64,000 bases of DNA, taken from contig NZ_LNUA01000011.1 in assembly GCF_009764355.1 (NCBI RefSeq), positions 186,001 through 250,000 of the forward strand, read 5' to 3'. The stretch comes from Companilactobacillus bobalius. Its GTDB lineage: Bacteria; Bacillota; Bacilli; Lactobacillales; Lactobacillaceae. Position numbers and translations under genes: made by a program. This document shows positions 37,637 through 45,716 of this stretch, in pieces. Position 1 is the stretch's first letter. Every line of letters begins with the position of its first letter. Under the pieces are notes generated by a model that had not been told where the DNA came from, did not search any database, and worked only from the letters and a program-made list of their open reading frames with translations.

Positions 37637-37880
37637 ATAGATGACGTGAAAGTAAATGAGTATGTTTATTCTGAAGATTTAGTTGTCTTGTCTTTTCACG
37701 TTCGATTTTTAATTGCTTCTTTAATTGTCTATTCTTCCAGAAACCATGAATACATACAGCTGCGGGTAATGTCATGCAACCTAGGATTGCTGGAATTAGC
37801 CAAGGATTATCGTGAAGTAATTGAAAACTTTCTTCATTGTAATGATTGATTTCTTCTTGAACATCTTTTGGTAACAACAT
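37635..37880 (-). CDS. Small single-pass membrane protein
   Basis: 81 residues: a short N-terminal helix, one membrane segment (WLIPAILGCMTLPAAVCIHG, about residues 27-46) and a Lys/Arg/Gln-rich cytoplasmic tail ending in a likely coiled coil. AGAGG about ten bases before ATG and its own terminator support a real gene. No family recognised. Confidence 0.6.
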   Translation of the reverse strand: MLLPKDVQEEINHYNEESFQLLHDNPWLIPAILGCMTLPAAVCIHGFWKNRQLKKQLKIEREKTRQLNLQNKHTHLLSRHL

Positions 37881-38013
37881 AATATCGCATCCTCTCTTAA
37901 TTAATTACAGCATATACCATAATGATTGCGCTGTCATTAAATTAAGGCGAAGGAATAAGCAAACTATCTTATTTTTTGATAAAATTATGATTGTCATAAA
38001 AAGAAGGTTACAG

Positions 38014-38691
38014 ATGAAAAGATATCAAAGTTTTAAATTATTCCAATTAAAAGAGATAGCCATCGGCTTAACATTTATTGGTGGTTTTATTGATGCTTAT
38101 ACGTATGTTCAACGCGGTCGAGTTTTAGCAGCAGGTCAAACGGGTAATATTGTTTTCCTCAGTGTAGATATTGCACGGCAAAATTTACCAGGGATTATGA
38201 CCAAAATTTTTACAATGTTGTTCTTTGTTTTAGGAATTATAACCGTTGAAATTATGAAACATAAAAATAATCGTAGTCATTATTGGCGCTTAACCAGCCT
38301 TATTGTAGAGTTCGTGGTCTGTGTAATTGTTGGGTTTATGCCTAAGACAATTTCTAATATCTATATTGTGCCACCACTAGCATTTGTTATGGCGATGCAA
38401 AATGTAGCCTTCAGTCAAATTGAAGGTATGGGATATAATAATGTCTTTTCAACAGGTAATTTGAAAAAAGCTGTTATTTCCTTTGTTGAATATTTTTATC
38501 ATGGTCGTAAGAGTGATGTAACCACAGCAGTGATCTATTTTGAATTAGTACTCGGTTTTGCTTTAGGAGCTGTATCATCAGCTCTTCTTCAGAAGTGGCT
38601 ATTTGTAAGAACAATTTGGATAGTTCCTGTTTTGTTATTAATAGTTGGTGGATATTATACTTATTTACTTTACTTACGAGACAAGTATTAA
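38014..38691 (+). CDS. YoaK/DUF1275 family membrane protein
   Basis: 225 residues from the ATG at 38014 after AAGAAGG; an upstream ATG at 37987 has no ribosome site. Six or so membrane helices, with GFIDAYTYVQRGRVLAAGQT and GNIVFLSVD as the DUF1275 signature and VFSTGNLKKA in the second half. Function unknown. Its stop overlaps the convergent SMR gene by four bases with no terminator between. Confidence 0.87.
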   Translation: MKRYQSFKLFQLKEIAIGLTFIGGFIDAYTYVQRGRVLAAGQTGNIVFLSVDIARQNLPGIMTKIFTMLFFVLGIITVEIMKHKNNRSHYWRLTSLIVEFVVCVIVGFMPKTISNIYIVPPLAFVMAMQNVAFSQIEGMGYNNVFSTGNLKKAVISFVEYFYHGRKSDVTTAVIYFELVLGFALGAVSSALLQKWLFVRTIWIVPVLLLIVGGYYTYLLYLRDKY

Positions 38692-39008
38692 TTACCAGAT
38701 GAAATCTTAATACCAATGATACTTATTAATAAAAGAGCTACAAAGACCCAAGTCAGTGGTGATAATTTGTCACCAAAGAGGACAACTCCAATGATAACGG
38801 AACCAACAGCTCCAATCCCGGTCCAGATAGGATAAGCCAAACTCATTGGCATTCTCTTAACTGCAATGGCGAGAAAGAACATGCTGAGAAATAAGCCAAT
38901 AATGGTGTAAATAGTGAAACTGATTTTGGTAAAGCCGTGGCTTAATTTCATAGTGGTTGACCAAACGACTTCAAAAATTCCAGCGATAATTAAATAAATC
39001 CAATTCAT
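38688..39008 (-). CDS. sugE: SMR family exporter, Gdx/SugE type
   Basis: 106 residues from the ATG at 39008 (GGAGGA ahead). Four membrane helices. AGIFEVVWSTTMKLSHGF carries the essential helix-1 Glu in the context typical of the guanidinium-exporter branch, and YPIWTGIGAVGSVIIGVVLF the GIGALG dimer motif. It probably exports guanidinium or small cationic biocides as an antiparallel dimer. No partner SMR gene is present; I see no ykkC riboswitch in its leader. Confidence 0.88.
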   Translation of the reverse strand: MNWIYLIIAGIFEVVWSTTMKLSHGFTKISFTIYTIIGLFLSMFFLAIAVKRMPMSLAYPIWTGIGAVGSVIIGVVLFGDKLSPLTWVFVALLLISIIGIKISSGN

Positions 39009-39029
39009 AATAATTTCCTCCAAAAAAAT

Positions 39030-39087
39030 AAAGTACCCCTATAAATTCCTTCTATGGCCTAATGGAATTTATAAGAGTACTTTTTTT
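39030..39087 (+). terminator. Terminator-like hairpin upstream of sugE, rightward
   Basis: AAAGTAC...TATAAATTCC pairs with GGAATTTATA...GTACTTT, then a T-run on the plus strand. The nearest rightward gene upstream is the DUF1275 gene, so it may end a transcript that runs antisense across sugE. Confidence 0.7.
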
Positions 39088-39089
39088 AG

Positions 39090-39111
39090 TTGACACCCGG
39101 CGGTGTATAAT
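39090..39111 (+). promoter_or_regulatory. Palindrome between -35-like and -10 boxes
   Basis: A TTGACA and a TATAAT flank ACACC-CGGC-GGTGT (39093-39106). The spacer between the boxes is ten bases, too short for a standard promoter, so the -10 probably works with other contacts. The GC-rich palindrome would suit a repressor site. Confidence 0.4.
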
Positions 39112-39153
39112 TATTTCTATAAAGAATAGCAAATTTGAGGAGAAATGGCAAAT

Positions 39154-39579
39154 ATGATTCGAAAGATGCAACCAGATGAAATTGAAATTGTTAGTGATAT
39201 TTGGTTACAGGGGAACTTGGAGGCTCATTCTTTTATACAAAGGAATTATTGGATTGACAATTTGAATTCTGTTAAGGAACAGTTTAAAGAAGCTGATATA
39301 TATGTGTTTGTTGATAAGAATCAAATTGTAGGATTTGCCGGTTTACATGGGAATTATTTGGCTGGAATTTTTGTGAAAAAGGAATATCGGAGTCGTGGAG
39401 TAGGCAGAAAGTTATTAGATTATTTGAAACAAGAATGTTCAGAATTGTCGTTAGATGTTTATGCCAAAAATATCCAGGCTAAAAAATTCTATCTACAAAA
39501 TGAGTTTAAGGTGGATCATGAAGGTATTGATGAATCAACTAATGAAGTTGAATATCAGATGTTATGGAAAAGGGGATAA
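39154..39579 (+). CDS. GNAT family N-acetyltransferase
   Basis: 141 residues from the ATG at 39154; an ATG three codons upstream (39145) sits too close to GAGGAG. Motif A LAGIFVKKEYRSRGVGRKLL holds the R-x-x-G-x-G/A acetyl-CoA loop; NIQAKKFYLQNEF is motif B. Related to YjaB-type small acetyltransferases. Cotranscribed with the DUF3923 gene two bases downstream. Confidence 0.85.
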   Translation: MIRKMQPDEIEIVSDIWLQGNLEAHSFIQRNYWIDNLNSVKEQFKEADIYVFVDKNQIVGFAGLHGNYLAGIFVKKEYRSRGVGRKLLDYLKQECSELSLDVYAKNIQAKKFYLQNEFKVDHEGIDESTNEVEYQMLWKRG

Positions 39580-39581
39580 GA

Positions 39582-39791
39582 ATGAAAGTTTGGTGGGGAA
39601 TTAATATTGCTTGGTTAGTACTATTTGTTGCTAGTGCAATTTATCTTTTAAATAGAAGAATTGACGGAGCTGGAGTTATTCAGAATCCGACAATACGAAT
39701 GGTTTCGTTAGCTGTTTTAGGTGGATGCTTTATTTTTGTTTGTTTATGTCAATTATTAGTATTGTTTTTTATCAAAAGAAAATCTAAGTAA
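39582..39791 (+). CDS. DUF3923-like two-helix membrane protein
   Basis: 69 residues, start ATG after AAAAGGGGATAAG. Two membrane helices separated by RRIDGAGVIQNPTIRMVSL, the pattern of DUF3923 proteins of Firmicutes. Function unknown. Confidence 0.72.
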   Translation: MKVWWGINIAWLVLFVASAIYLLNRRIDGAGVIQNPTIRMVSLAVLGGCFIFVCLCQLLVLFFIKRKSK

Positions 39792-39835
39792 TAAAAAATC
39801 CTGACCAATTAAATTTGATCAGGATTTTGTTTATT
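39791..39835. terminator. Bidirectional terminator
   Basis: AAAATCCTGACCAA pairs with TTGATCAGGATTTT (one mismatch), shared by the acetyltransferase/DUF3923 operon and the leftward drug MFS gene. Confidence 0.85.
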
Positions 39836-41012
39836 CAGCTGGTACGATAGGATGCTTTCTAACGACAAAGGTTAGTAAGTAAGATGCAGCCAGAATAACT
39901 GTTACGACTAAGTACGGATAATGAGTATTCCAATCCATTAATGCTCCAGACATTAGTGGTCCAATAACATTCCCGATACTAGTCAATGACATATTCATAC
40001 CATTGATAAGACCTTGATTGGAACGGCTAGATTTAGTCAATAGAGTTGTAATAGCAGGTCTTAATAAATCAAATGATGAAAAGATGATTAGCGTTGCCAC
40101 GATGACTTCGACGTGTGAATGTGCTTGAGTGATCCAGAAGACGCAGACGGCACTTAGTAAAAAGGCAATACTGATCAAACGCATTTCTCCAATTTTATTA
40201 ATGATCCAATTGAAAGCTGCAACTTGTAGAATTAAAGAAATAATTCCGTTTAGAGTTAAAACTAGAGCGATGGTACTTAAACCGAAGTTAAAAACTTGGT
40301 TAACGTAGATACTATAAATACTTTCAAATCCTTGCAAACCAAAGGATGAAACCAAGATCATTCCGAAGAGCATGACCATCGGTAAAGTTAAAATTGATTT
40401 GATAGAACCTTGTTCTTGGGCTTTTTTCTCAGCTTCCAAGGCCTCTTCTTCGAGAACTTCTTTGTTTTCCTTTAATAGGAATAAAGTAAAGATGGCACTG
40501 ATGATACCAAGAGCACCAGCAAAGTAAAATGGTGTTTTATAAGTGATGCCAGCTAAAATACCACCAAGTCCTGGTCCTAAGATCAAACCACCACTAAAGG
40601 CAGCAGAAAGCCAACCAATAACTTTGGCACGTTCTTTTAAAGTTGTTAGATCAGAACCCAACGCCATAGAAGTTGGTACAACCATCGCAGCCGATAAACC
40701 ACCAATAACACGTGAAATGTTAAAGATAGGTAAACTAGTTGCGATGGCAAAGATGAATTCTGAAATAGCATAGGTGAACAAACCAATAACAATTACCGGT
40801 TTACGTCCAACTTTATCCGACATCTTACCGACAATAGGTGAGGCGACAAATTGAGCGAAGGCAAAAAGTGACGTCATGACCCCCATTTGAGATGTCGTAT
40901 AGTGAAACTCGTTCTTGATAAATGGTGTAACTGGAATAACTAATCCGATTCCTAAACAGATTAGAAAGTTACTGACTACAAGGATATAGATTGATTTCTT
41001 GTTTTTCCCCAT
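39831..41012 (-). CDS. MFS drug:H+ antiporter-1 family efflux protein
   Basis: 393 residues, 12 helices. Motif A GKMSDKVGRKPVIVIG between helices 2 and 3 and motif C AFSGGLILGPGLGGILAG in helix 5 define drug efflux antiporters (NorA/Bmr/TetA type). GGGGGGAAAT ribosome site. Its 5' leader holds a short reading frame and a terminator hairpin (41046-41141), suggesting control by attenuation. Confidence 0.9.
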   Translation of the reverse strand: MGKNKKSIYILVVSNFLICLGIGLVIPVTPFIKNEFHYTTSQMGVMTSLFAFAQFVASPIVGKMSDKVGRKPVIVIGLFTYAISEFIFAIATSLPIFNISRVIGGLSAAMVVPTSMALGSDLTTLKERAKVIGWLSAAFSGGLILGPGLGGILAGITYKTPFYFAGALGIISAIFTLFLLKENKEVLEEEALEAEKKAQEQGSIKSILTLPMVMLFGMILVSSFGLQGFESIYSIYVNQVFNFGLSTIALVLTLNGIISLILQVAAFNWIINKIGEMRLISIAFLLSAVCVFWITQAHSHVEVIVATLIIFSSFDLLRPAITTLLTKSSRSNQGLINGMNMSLTSIGNVIGPLMSGALMDWNTHYPYLVVTVILAASYLLTFVVRKHPIVPAE

Positions 41013-41045
41013 ATTTCCCCCCTAATGATAAATATTTTTAAGTTC

Positions 41046-41119
41046 AAAAAAACTACCATCTGCTGATAGTAGTTGACGATAAGAAAGCCGATATTCTAAG
41101 AAGAACTTAGATATCGGCT
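41046..41119 (-). promoter_or_regulatory. Two-hairpin leader, candidate attenuator of drug MFS gene
   Basis: On the minus strand a 14-bp stem AGCCGATATCTAAG-TTCTT-CTTAGA(A)TATCGGCT is followed by AACTACTATC-AGCA-GATGGTAGTT with seven T's, an intrinsic terminator that ends about 35 bases before the MFS start. No gene precedes it on this strand. Confidence 0.6.
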
Positions 41120-41141
41120 AGATATGAACTTGAAATCTCAC
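41118..41141 (-). CDS. Candidate seven-codon leader peptide
   Basis: GTG four bases after GAGG opens MRFQVHI, whose TAG stop overlaps the first hairpin. Ribosome-stalling leader peptides of this size control bmrCD, msr and erm genes; here it is an inference from layout alone. Confidence 0.3.
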   Translation of the reverse strand: MRFQVHI

Positions 41142-41322
41142 ATTACCTCATAGCTTACTATGATTCCATATTAATGTCTAATACTTTAAACTAACTATTT
41201 CATTAAATATATATAACAAAAATAACGTTTGGCATATAAATTTATTAAAAATGATTTTATAAATGGACATTTTGTATGGATGGTATTAATATGTTAGGTA
41301 TGACTAATAAGGAGGTCATATT

Positions 41323-41961
41323 TTGGATTTTCGAAGTGGCTTGAACAGTGATAAGCCTCAGATAATAAATTTACTAGTAGATTCATTTAAGGAATACATC
41401 ACAACTAAGAACATGTTCCAACAAGAGTTCAGATCTAGTGCTAAGTTTGATAAGTTGTTGCATAAATACTTTGCTCTGGAAGTTAATGTATTCATGAAAA
41501 AAGGTTTGGTTTATGTTGGAGCTGACGGAAAGGGAAAGCCTAGAGCAGTTGCTCTAATTGAATTCAATCAAGGTCGTCAGATAAGCAACTGGGATTATCT
41601 ATCAATGGATGGTCTGAAGTTGATACCGCAGATTCTTATGAGTGGATTCAATGGTTTCAATGCATTCGATATCTTTAAATTCGAAGATCTTTTCGATTTA
41701 GTAAAAGGTAAGAAGAAATGTGCTGTTGAATATTTAGCTGTAGATAAAAGTTTACGTGGTCAAGGAATTGGTAGTAAGATGCTAAATAATCATATTAGCC
41801 CTTATGTTAAGAAAATTGGTTACCGCAATATTATTTTGGAAACCAATACACAAAAGAACGTTAAATTTTATAAAAAGAATAATTTTGCCGTACGCTCAGT
41901 TAAGAAAGTTAACTTGAGCCATGGTGATGTTAAAGATTGGGTCTTATCAAAGGCTATCTAA
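41323..41961 (+). CDS. GNAT family N-acetyltransferase
   Basis: 212 residues from a TTG six bases after a full AAGGAGGT. Motif A AVEYLAVDKSLRGQGIGSKM carries R-G-Q-G-I-G; motif B NTQKNVKFYKKNNF follows. The N-terminal 100 residues are a longer helical insert than usual. Own terminator; divergent from the drug MFS gene. Confidence 0.83.
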   Translation: MDFRSGLNSDKPQIINLLVDSFKEYITTKNMFQQEFRSSAKFDKLLHKYFALEVNVFMKKGLVYVGADGKGKPRAVALIEFNQGRQISNWDYLSMDGLKLIPQILMSGFNGFNAFDIFKFEDLFDLVKGKKKCAVEYLAVDKSLRGQGIGSKMLNNHISPYVKKIGYRNIILETNTQKNVKFYKKNNFAVRSVKKVNLSHGDVKDWVLSKAI

Positions 41962-41963
41962 AG

Positions 41964-42001
41964 CAAAAAGGACATTCACGATTGTGAATGTCCTTTTTTT
42001 A
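41964..42001 (+). terminator. Terminator after acetyltransferase
   Basis: AAAAGGACATTCAC-GATT-GTGAATGTCCTTTT with seven T's. Confidence 0.93.
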
Positions 42002-42093
42002 CTAAAAACAACTAATTCCTACTTCATAAGAATAACAAATTATTTTTGAAGTGGTGTTTTTCTTAAGGAAATTTAAATTTTCTTGAGATTTTC

Positions 42094-44445
42094 TTAAATC
42101 GATTCAATCAAATTCCACGATAATATGCCTTTGTAATTTCCAGCTGAAGTACCCGGAGCTAAATGAATTTGCCAATCATTTGCACCAACGTAGTTAGATA
42201 GGTTTAAGGTATCTTGACTTCCTGAAAAATTATCTGTCTGAATAGGGACGCCATCAGTTGTAATAGGTTGCCAAGTACCATCATCGGTAACTTTACTTGT
42301 TCTTTGTCTGATAAATAATAAGCCTGAGTCGTCAGCCTGCAAAGTCTCATTATTGGAATTCTTCATTTGAGTATCAGTATTGTTATTGTCATAGGAAACG
42401 GAAACGTTAAAATTATTGTCGTCGGGATGAGCAACAATCAATCCACCTTTAGTGGCAACATTGTTAAGAACCATTTCTTTTCCATAAACATTAACTGAGC
42501 CGAAATCTATCAGGCTAGGAACTTCAGTAAAGGCGTCACTCTTTTGAATATTAACTGAAGCACCGTTAGAAACCATGTCACGGATTGTCTCATTTGAGGA
42601 GCTCACTCCGCCAGAAACAGTAGCAACATTGGTTACTTGACCAACTGCTGCAGAGGTTACTTTAGCATTGAATTCCAATGTGACGTTTTCCCCAGCATCG
42701 ACCTGGTTAATACCAGTATTTATTTGAGAAGATTGATAAGGCGTTGTATCTTTAGGACCTTTAATATGAACTTTTCCATCTAAAACTAGTCCAGTAGGAA
42801 GATCATCGGTTAATTTGGTACCAGCTAATAGAGAGTCACTACCGGCAGATACTTTATAAACCATATAGAAATCAACAATGTCACCAATATTAGCATTAGT
42901 GCTTGTTGTAAAATTGGTTTCACCTTTAGTAACGTTCTTGACGTACTTGTTAAATGTGAAATCAAATTTAGACTTTTTGACTGGAATATCTACCGAAGCA
43001 TCATAGGTTTTACTTGATGTTTTGGTATCGTGACCAGTGAAGTAAGCAGTATTCGTAATGGTTTTTCCACTGGCATCTCGAGTGATACTAGCATTGTATG
43101 AAATAGTGGCTTCTTGACCATCAGTTAAAGATAATGTCGGTGGGATGGTCAGCGTTTTGGTTGAAGCATCATAATCACTAGCATTAATAGGAGTTGATGT
43201 ACCATCATTATAGGTTAGAACAATACTATTAGGATCAATTTGTAAACCATCAGGAATAGTATCCTTAAGCTTTTCATAGGTCCATGAACTTCCATATCCG
43301 TTATTACGAACTTTTAAAGAGAATTTTAATTTATCACCGATATTGTTGACTCCGGTACTATTAGTTTGATTAGTATAAGTTTTACTTACAACTGGCAGAG
43401 CATAGGGACTAGCAGTAACACCCATTGTTGAGCCATAGTGCGCAGTTTCACCAGGATCTAAGGTAGTTGGATCCCACTTTAGAGTATAACTGGAGTCACT
43501 AAGTGCTGCAGTACCAGTTATTGGATCTCCGTATTTGTAGTTCTTTGACTCAGCACCGGCTCCGGTTTTAGAATCGAACCCCTTGATCCAATCCATACCG
43601 CTACTACTAAATGTTTGACCAGCGTAGTAATTGAATCCGTCCGGAGTTTCATTAGTAACCATTAATTTGTAGGAACCATCTTCAATGAATAGACCGTTAG
43701 AATTTCCCAAATCTTTTATTAGAACACGGTCGTTATCACTTAATTTAGTATCCTCACCATATAGAACCTGGAATGATTGTGTTCGACTAGAATTATTGGT
43801 TAAAAATAACTCTCTTTGAATGATGGCAGAATTAGTTGGCGAAGCGCGTAAAACAATTTCTGCCTTTAAATCAAAAACATTATTGCCTGTCCCAGTTCCT
43901 CTTACAAAGTCACCAACAATCTTGTAAGCAGCGTGTCCGTTAGAATCTTTACCAATATAGAATTTTTTATTTTGCATATATGCAGTTGAGGGTTGGCCAA
44001 TAGTACTACTGCCCAAAAGCGCATACTTACTAGCGGTTAGACCACTAAGTCCGAAACTAGTGTTAAGTGGTGCAATTAAAAAATCTGGTGAAGTGGATGA
44101 TACTTGATCCGTATTAACTGATGAAGTAGTACTAGTATGAGAGCCCTGGAAGACTGAACCAACATATTTTCCATTATCATTTAGAAAAATATTGATTTTT
44201 GAACGGTAAATATTGTTACCTCCTTGAGTATCTGATGGTTGATTAAGTGTATTATCAGACATGGATTTTACGTTACCGTTTGTATCTTGAGTCAAACCAA
44301 AAGCATAACCTAGACTAATTCCAGGAGCAATTTCCAATTGTTGATAAGAATTTACTGAGGATGTACCCGAATTCCAAGTAATATCTTTATCATAACTTGT
44401 TTGGGTGTCAGGATCAGCTGCGTGTACGTTCGTGACGGGAAGCAA
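42094..44445 (-). CDS. WxL-type surface protein with DUF11 repeats, signal peptide frameshifted
   Basis: 783 residues from an internal TTG. A large beta-rich head (residues 1-350) is followed by two DUF11 adhesin repeats (NIGDKLKFSLKVRNNGYGSS and NIGDIVDFYMVYKVSAGSDS) and a WxL-like C-terminal domain: SLIDFGSVNVYGKE, then DWQIHLAPGTSAGNYKG and the end SWNLIESI. WxL proteins bind peptidoglycan non-covalently. The reading frame opens just after a signal-peptide end (TNVHAAD), but the matching signal peptide lies in another frame (44446-44510). As sequenced the protein should not be exported unless the reading is in error or slippage occurs. Confidence 0.75.
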   Translation of the reverse strand: MLPVTNVHAADPDTQTSYDKDITWNSGTSSVNSYQQLEIAPGISLGYAFGLTQDTNGNVKSMSDNTLNQPSDTQGGNNIYRSKINIFLNDNGKYVGSVFQGSHTSTTSSVNTDQVSSTSPDFLIAPLNTSFGLSGLTASKYALLGSSTIGQPSTAYMQNKKFYIGKDSNGHAAYKIVGDFVRGTGTGNNVFDLKAEIVLRASPTNSAIIQRELFLTNNSSRTQSFQVLYGEDTKLSDNDRVLIKDLGNSNGLFIEDGSYKLMVTNETPDGFNYYAGQTFSSSGMDWIKGFDSKTGAGAESKNYKYGDPITGTAALSDSSYTLKWDPTTLDPGETAHYGSTMGVTASPYALPVVSKTYTNQTNSTGVNNIGDKLKFSLKVRNNGYGSSWTYEKLKDTIPDGLQIDPNSIVLTYNDGTSTPINASDYDASTKTLTIPPTLSLTDGQEATISYNASITRDASGKTITNTAYFTGHDTKTSSKTYDASVDIPVKKSKFDFTFNKYVKNVTKGETNFTTSTNANIGDIVDFYMVYKVSAGSDSLLAGTKLTDDLPTGLVLDGKVHIKGPKDTTPYQSSQINTGINQVDAGENVTLEFNAKVTSAAVGQVTNVATVSGGVSSSNETIRDMVSNGASVNIQKSDAFTEVPSLIDFGSVNVYGKEMVLNNVATKGGLIVAHPDDNNFNVSVSYDNNNTDTQMKNSNNETLQADDSGLLFIRQRTSKVTDDGTWQPITTDGVPIQTDNFSGSQDTLNLSNYVGANDWQIHLAPGTSAGNYKGILSWNLIESI

Positions 44446-44510
44446 TAGTATGAGAATGAAAGTTATAAGAAAAACATCAAATAAAAATTGATAGATTTAA
44501 ATCTCTTCAT
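44446..44510 (-). other. Detached 5' end and signal peptide of the WxL-like gene
   Basis: GGGAGGA leads to ATG at 44510, MKRFKSINFYLMFFL then a stop. Adding one T to the T5 run at 44470-44474 joins it to ITFILILLLPVTNVHA, giving a perfect 31-residue signal peptide in frame with the main ORF. Confidence 0.75.
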
Positions 44511-44640
44511 AATAAATTCCTCCCGTAAATACTATTATTCACAGTAATTATAATACTATATCGAAAAGAATAATTGATATTTTGATTAATTTTTCAGCCT
44601 CATATTTATATAGATATTTATATAAAATAGAGGAAACACT

Positions 44641-44677
44641 AAAAAAAATAAACATTAAATTTAATTTAATGTTTATT
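44641..44677 (-). terminator. Leftward terminator after CDF gene
   Basis: AATAAACATTAAAT-TAA-ATTTAATGTTTATT with eight T's on the minus strand. Confidence 0.85.
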
Positions 44678-45283
44678 TAAACCATTTTTGAATGATTCCA
44701 AGCCTTCGTTTGCGATAAAGTAGACTAATACTAGGGCGGCAATTGAATCGACCCACCATAGACCAAAGAGGGCAGTTAGAATGGCACCTAAAAGTACAGT
44801 TCCTGCCATGTATGCACAGGTGATATTACACATTCCGTCTTCAATTAGTGCGTCAGAACTAATACTTTTACCTAAAGAACGTTTTTTGAAGGTGAAGAAT
44901 GGCATTAATAGGACCGATGCTATGGCAATTGAGATACCGGAAATACTAGTGTCAGCGGCTTGATGGGTAATCAAATTAAAGAATGATACGGCGACAACGT
45001 AGGCTGATAGCAGTAATAATACGCTACCAACGATTAAAGAAGATTTTCTCTCGGCATTTTCGATTTGTTCAACCGAATCATTATTGAATTCTTTTTTTAA
45101 ACGCCAAATCAAGGTACTTCCAGAAATGATTTCTAAAAAACTATCTAAACCGAAAGCAATTAAAAGAATTGAACCGGCTTTTATTCCAGAATAGAAACCA
45201 ACAATAAATTCGAAGGCCATCCAAATAGTTGAGAGATATTCTATTTGAAGACTCTTTTTAACATAATCTAGTTTATTCACCAT
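44666..45283 (-). CDS. Short cation diffusion facilitator-like transporter
   Basis: 205 residues with six membrane helices and no cytoplasmic metal-binding tail. [19 protein letters not shown] near residue 45 and [18 protein letters not shown] near residue 140 match the paired Asp-containing helices 2 and 5 of CDF zinc/cadmium transporters. It overlaps the metal sensor gene by 11 bases and so forms an operon with it. Confidence 0.83.
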   Translation of the reverse strand: MVNKLDYVKKSLQIEYLSTIWMAFEFIVGFYSGIKAGSILLIAFGLDSFLEIISGSTLIWRLKKEFNNDSVEQIENAERKSSLIVGSVLLLLSAYVVAVSFFNLITHQAADTSISGISIAIASVLLMPFFTFKKRSLGKSISSDALIEDGMCNITCAYMAGTVLLGAILTALFGLWWVDSIAALVLVYFIANEGLESFKNGLNKH

Positions 45284-45599
45284 GTTTTTTACCTCGCATA
45301 ACGTGATCAGCGTGTTCTAGAGTTTCATTAATAACATCTAAAATATGAGGATCATCTAATTGATAATAATTAGCCTTTCCGACTCGATGGGAGCTTACTA
45401 GTTGATAATTTTTAAGAAGAGCTAGTTGGTGAGAAATGACTGACTGCTCGACGCCTAATAATTCGACGAGCTCGCTGACGTTCATTTCTTTTTGTTCCAA
45501 AATATTGAGCATTTGAATTCTAGTTGGATTGCTAAGCAACTTTAGAATTTTTTGTGATTCGTTTAAGAGATCAGGAGCAATGATTTTTAGTTGTGACAT
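45273..45599 (-). CDS. ArsR/SmtB family metal-sensing repressor, CzrA-like
   Basis: 108 residues. Winged-helix motif [20 protein letters not shown]. The C-terminal helix holds D-P-H, ten residues, then H-A-D-H, exactly the D-x-H-x10-H-x2-H alpha-5 site by which CzrA and SmtB bind Zn2+ or Co2+; no alpha-3 CxC site is present. So it should sense zinc or cobalt and derepress itself and the CDF transporter. Ribosome site AGGAGAG overlaps the likely operator. Confidence 0.92.
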   Translation of the reverse strand: MSQLKIIAPDLLNESQKILKLLSNPTRIQMLNILEQKEMNVSELVELLGVEQSVISHQLALLKNYQLVSSHRVGKANYYQLDDPHILDVINETLEHADHVMRGKKHGE

Positions 45600-45610
45600 A
45601 TTTCTCTCCT

Positions 45611-45634
45611 ACATATGTTATTTTTAACATATGT
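45611..45634. promoter_or_regulatory. Operator of the ArsR-type repressor
   Basis: ACATATGTTA-TTTT-TAACATATGT, a perfect 24-bp palindrome starting 12 bases before the repressor start codon, in the size range of ArsR/SmtB operators. Confidence 0.75.
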
Positions 45635-45716
45635 AAATGATAACATACCATCAAGAGAAATAATATTGTGGTAAGATTTATTTATTGTATGTTAATAAAT
45701 TGTGGAGGATTTGGTC

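Noticed and set aside
39009..39089. Guanidine (ykkC) riboswitch upstream of sugE
   Set aside because: No ACGG/GGACGRG-type conserved motifs; the hairpin there is a plain terminator stem.
39090..39111. MerR-type promoter
   Set aside because: MerR-type promoters have a lengthened 19-20 bp spacer; here the gap is ten bases.
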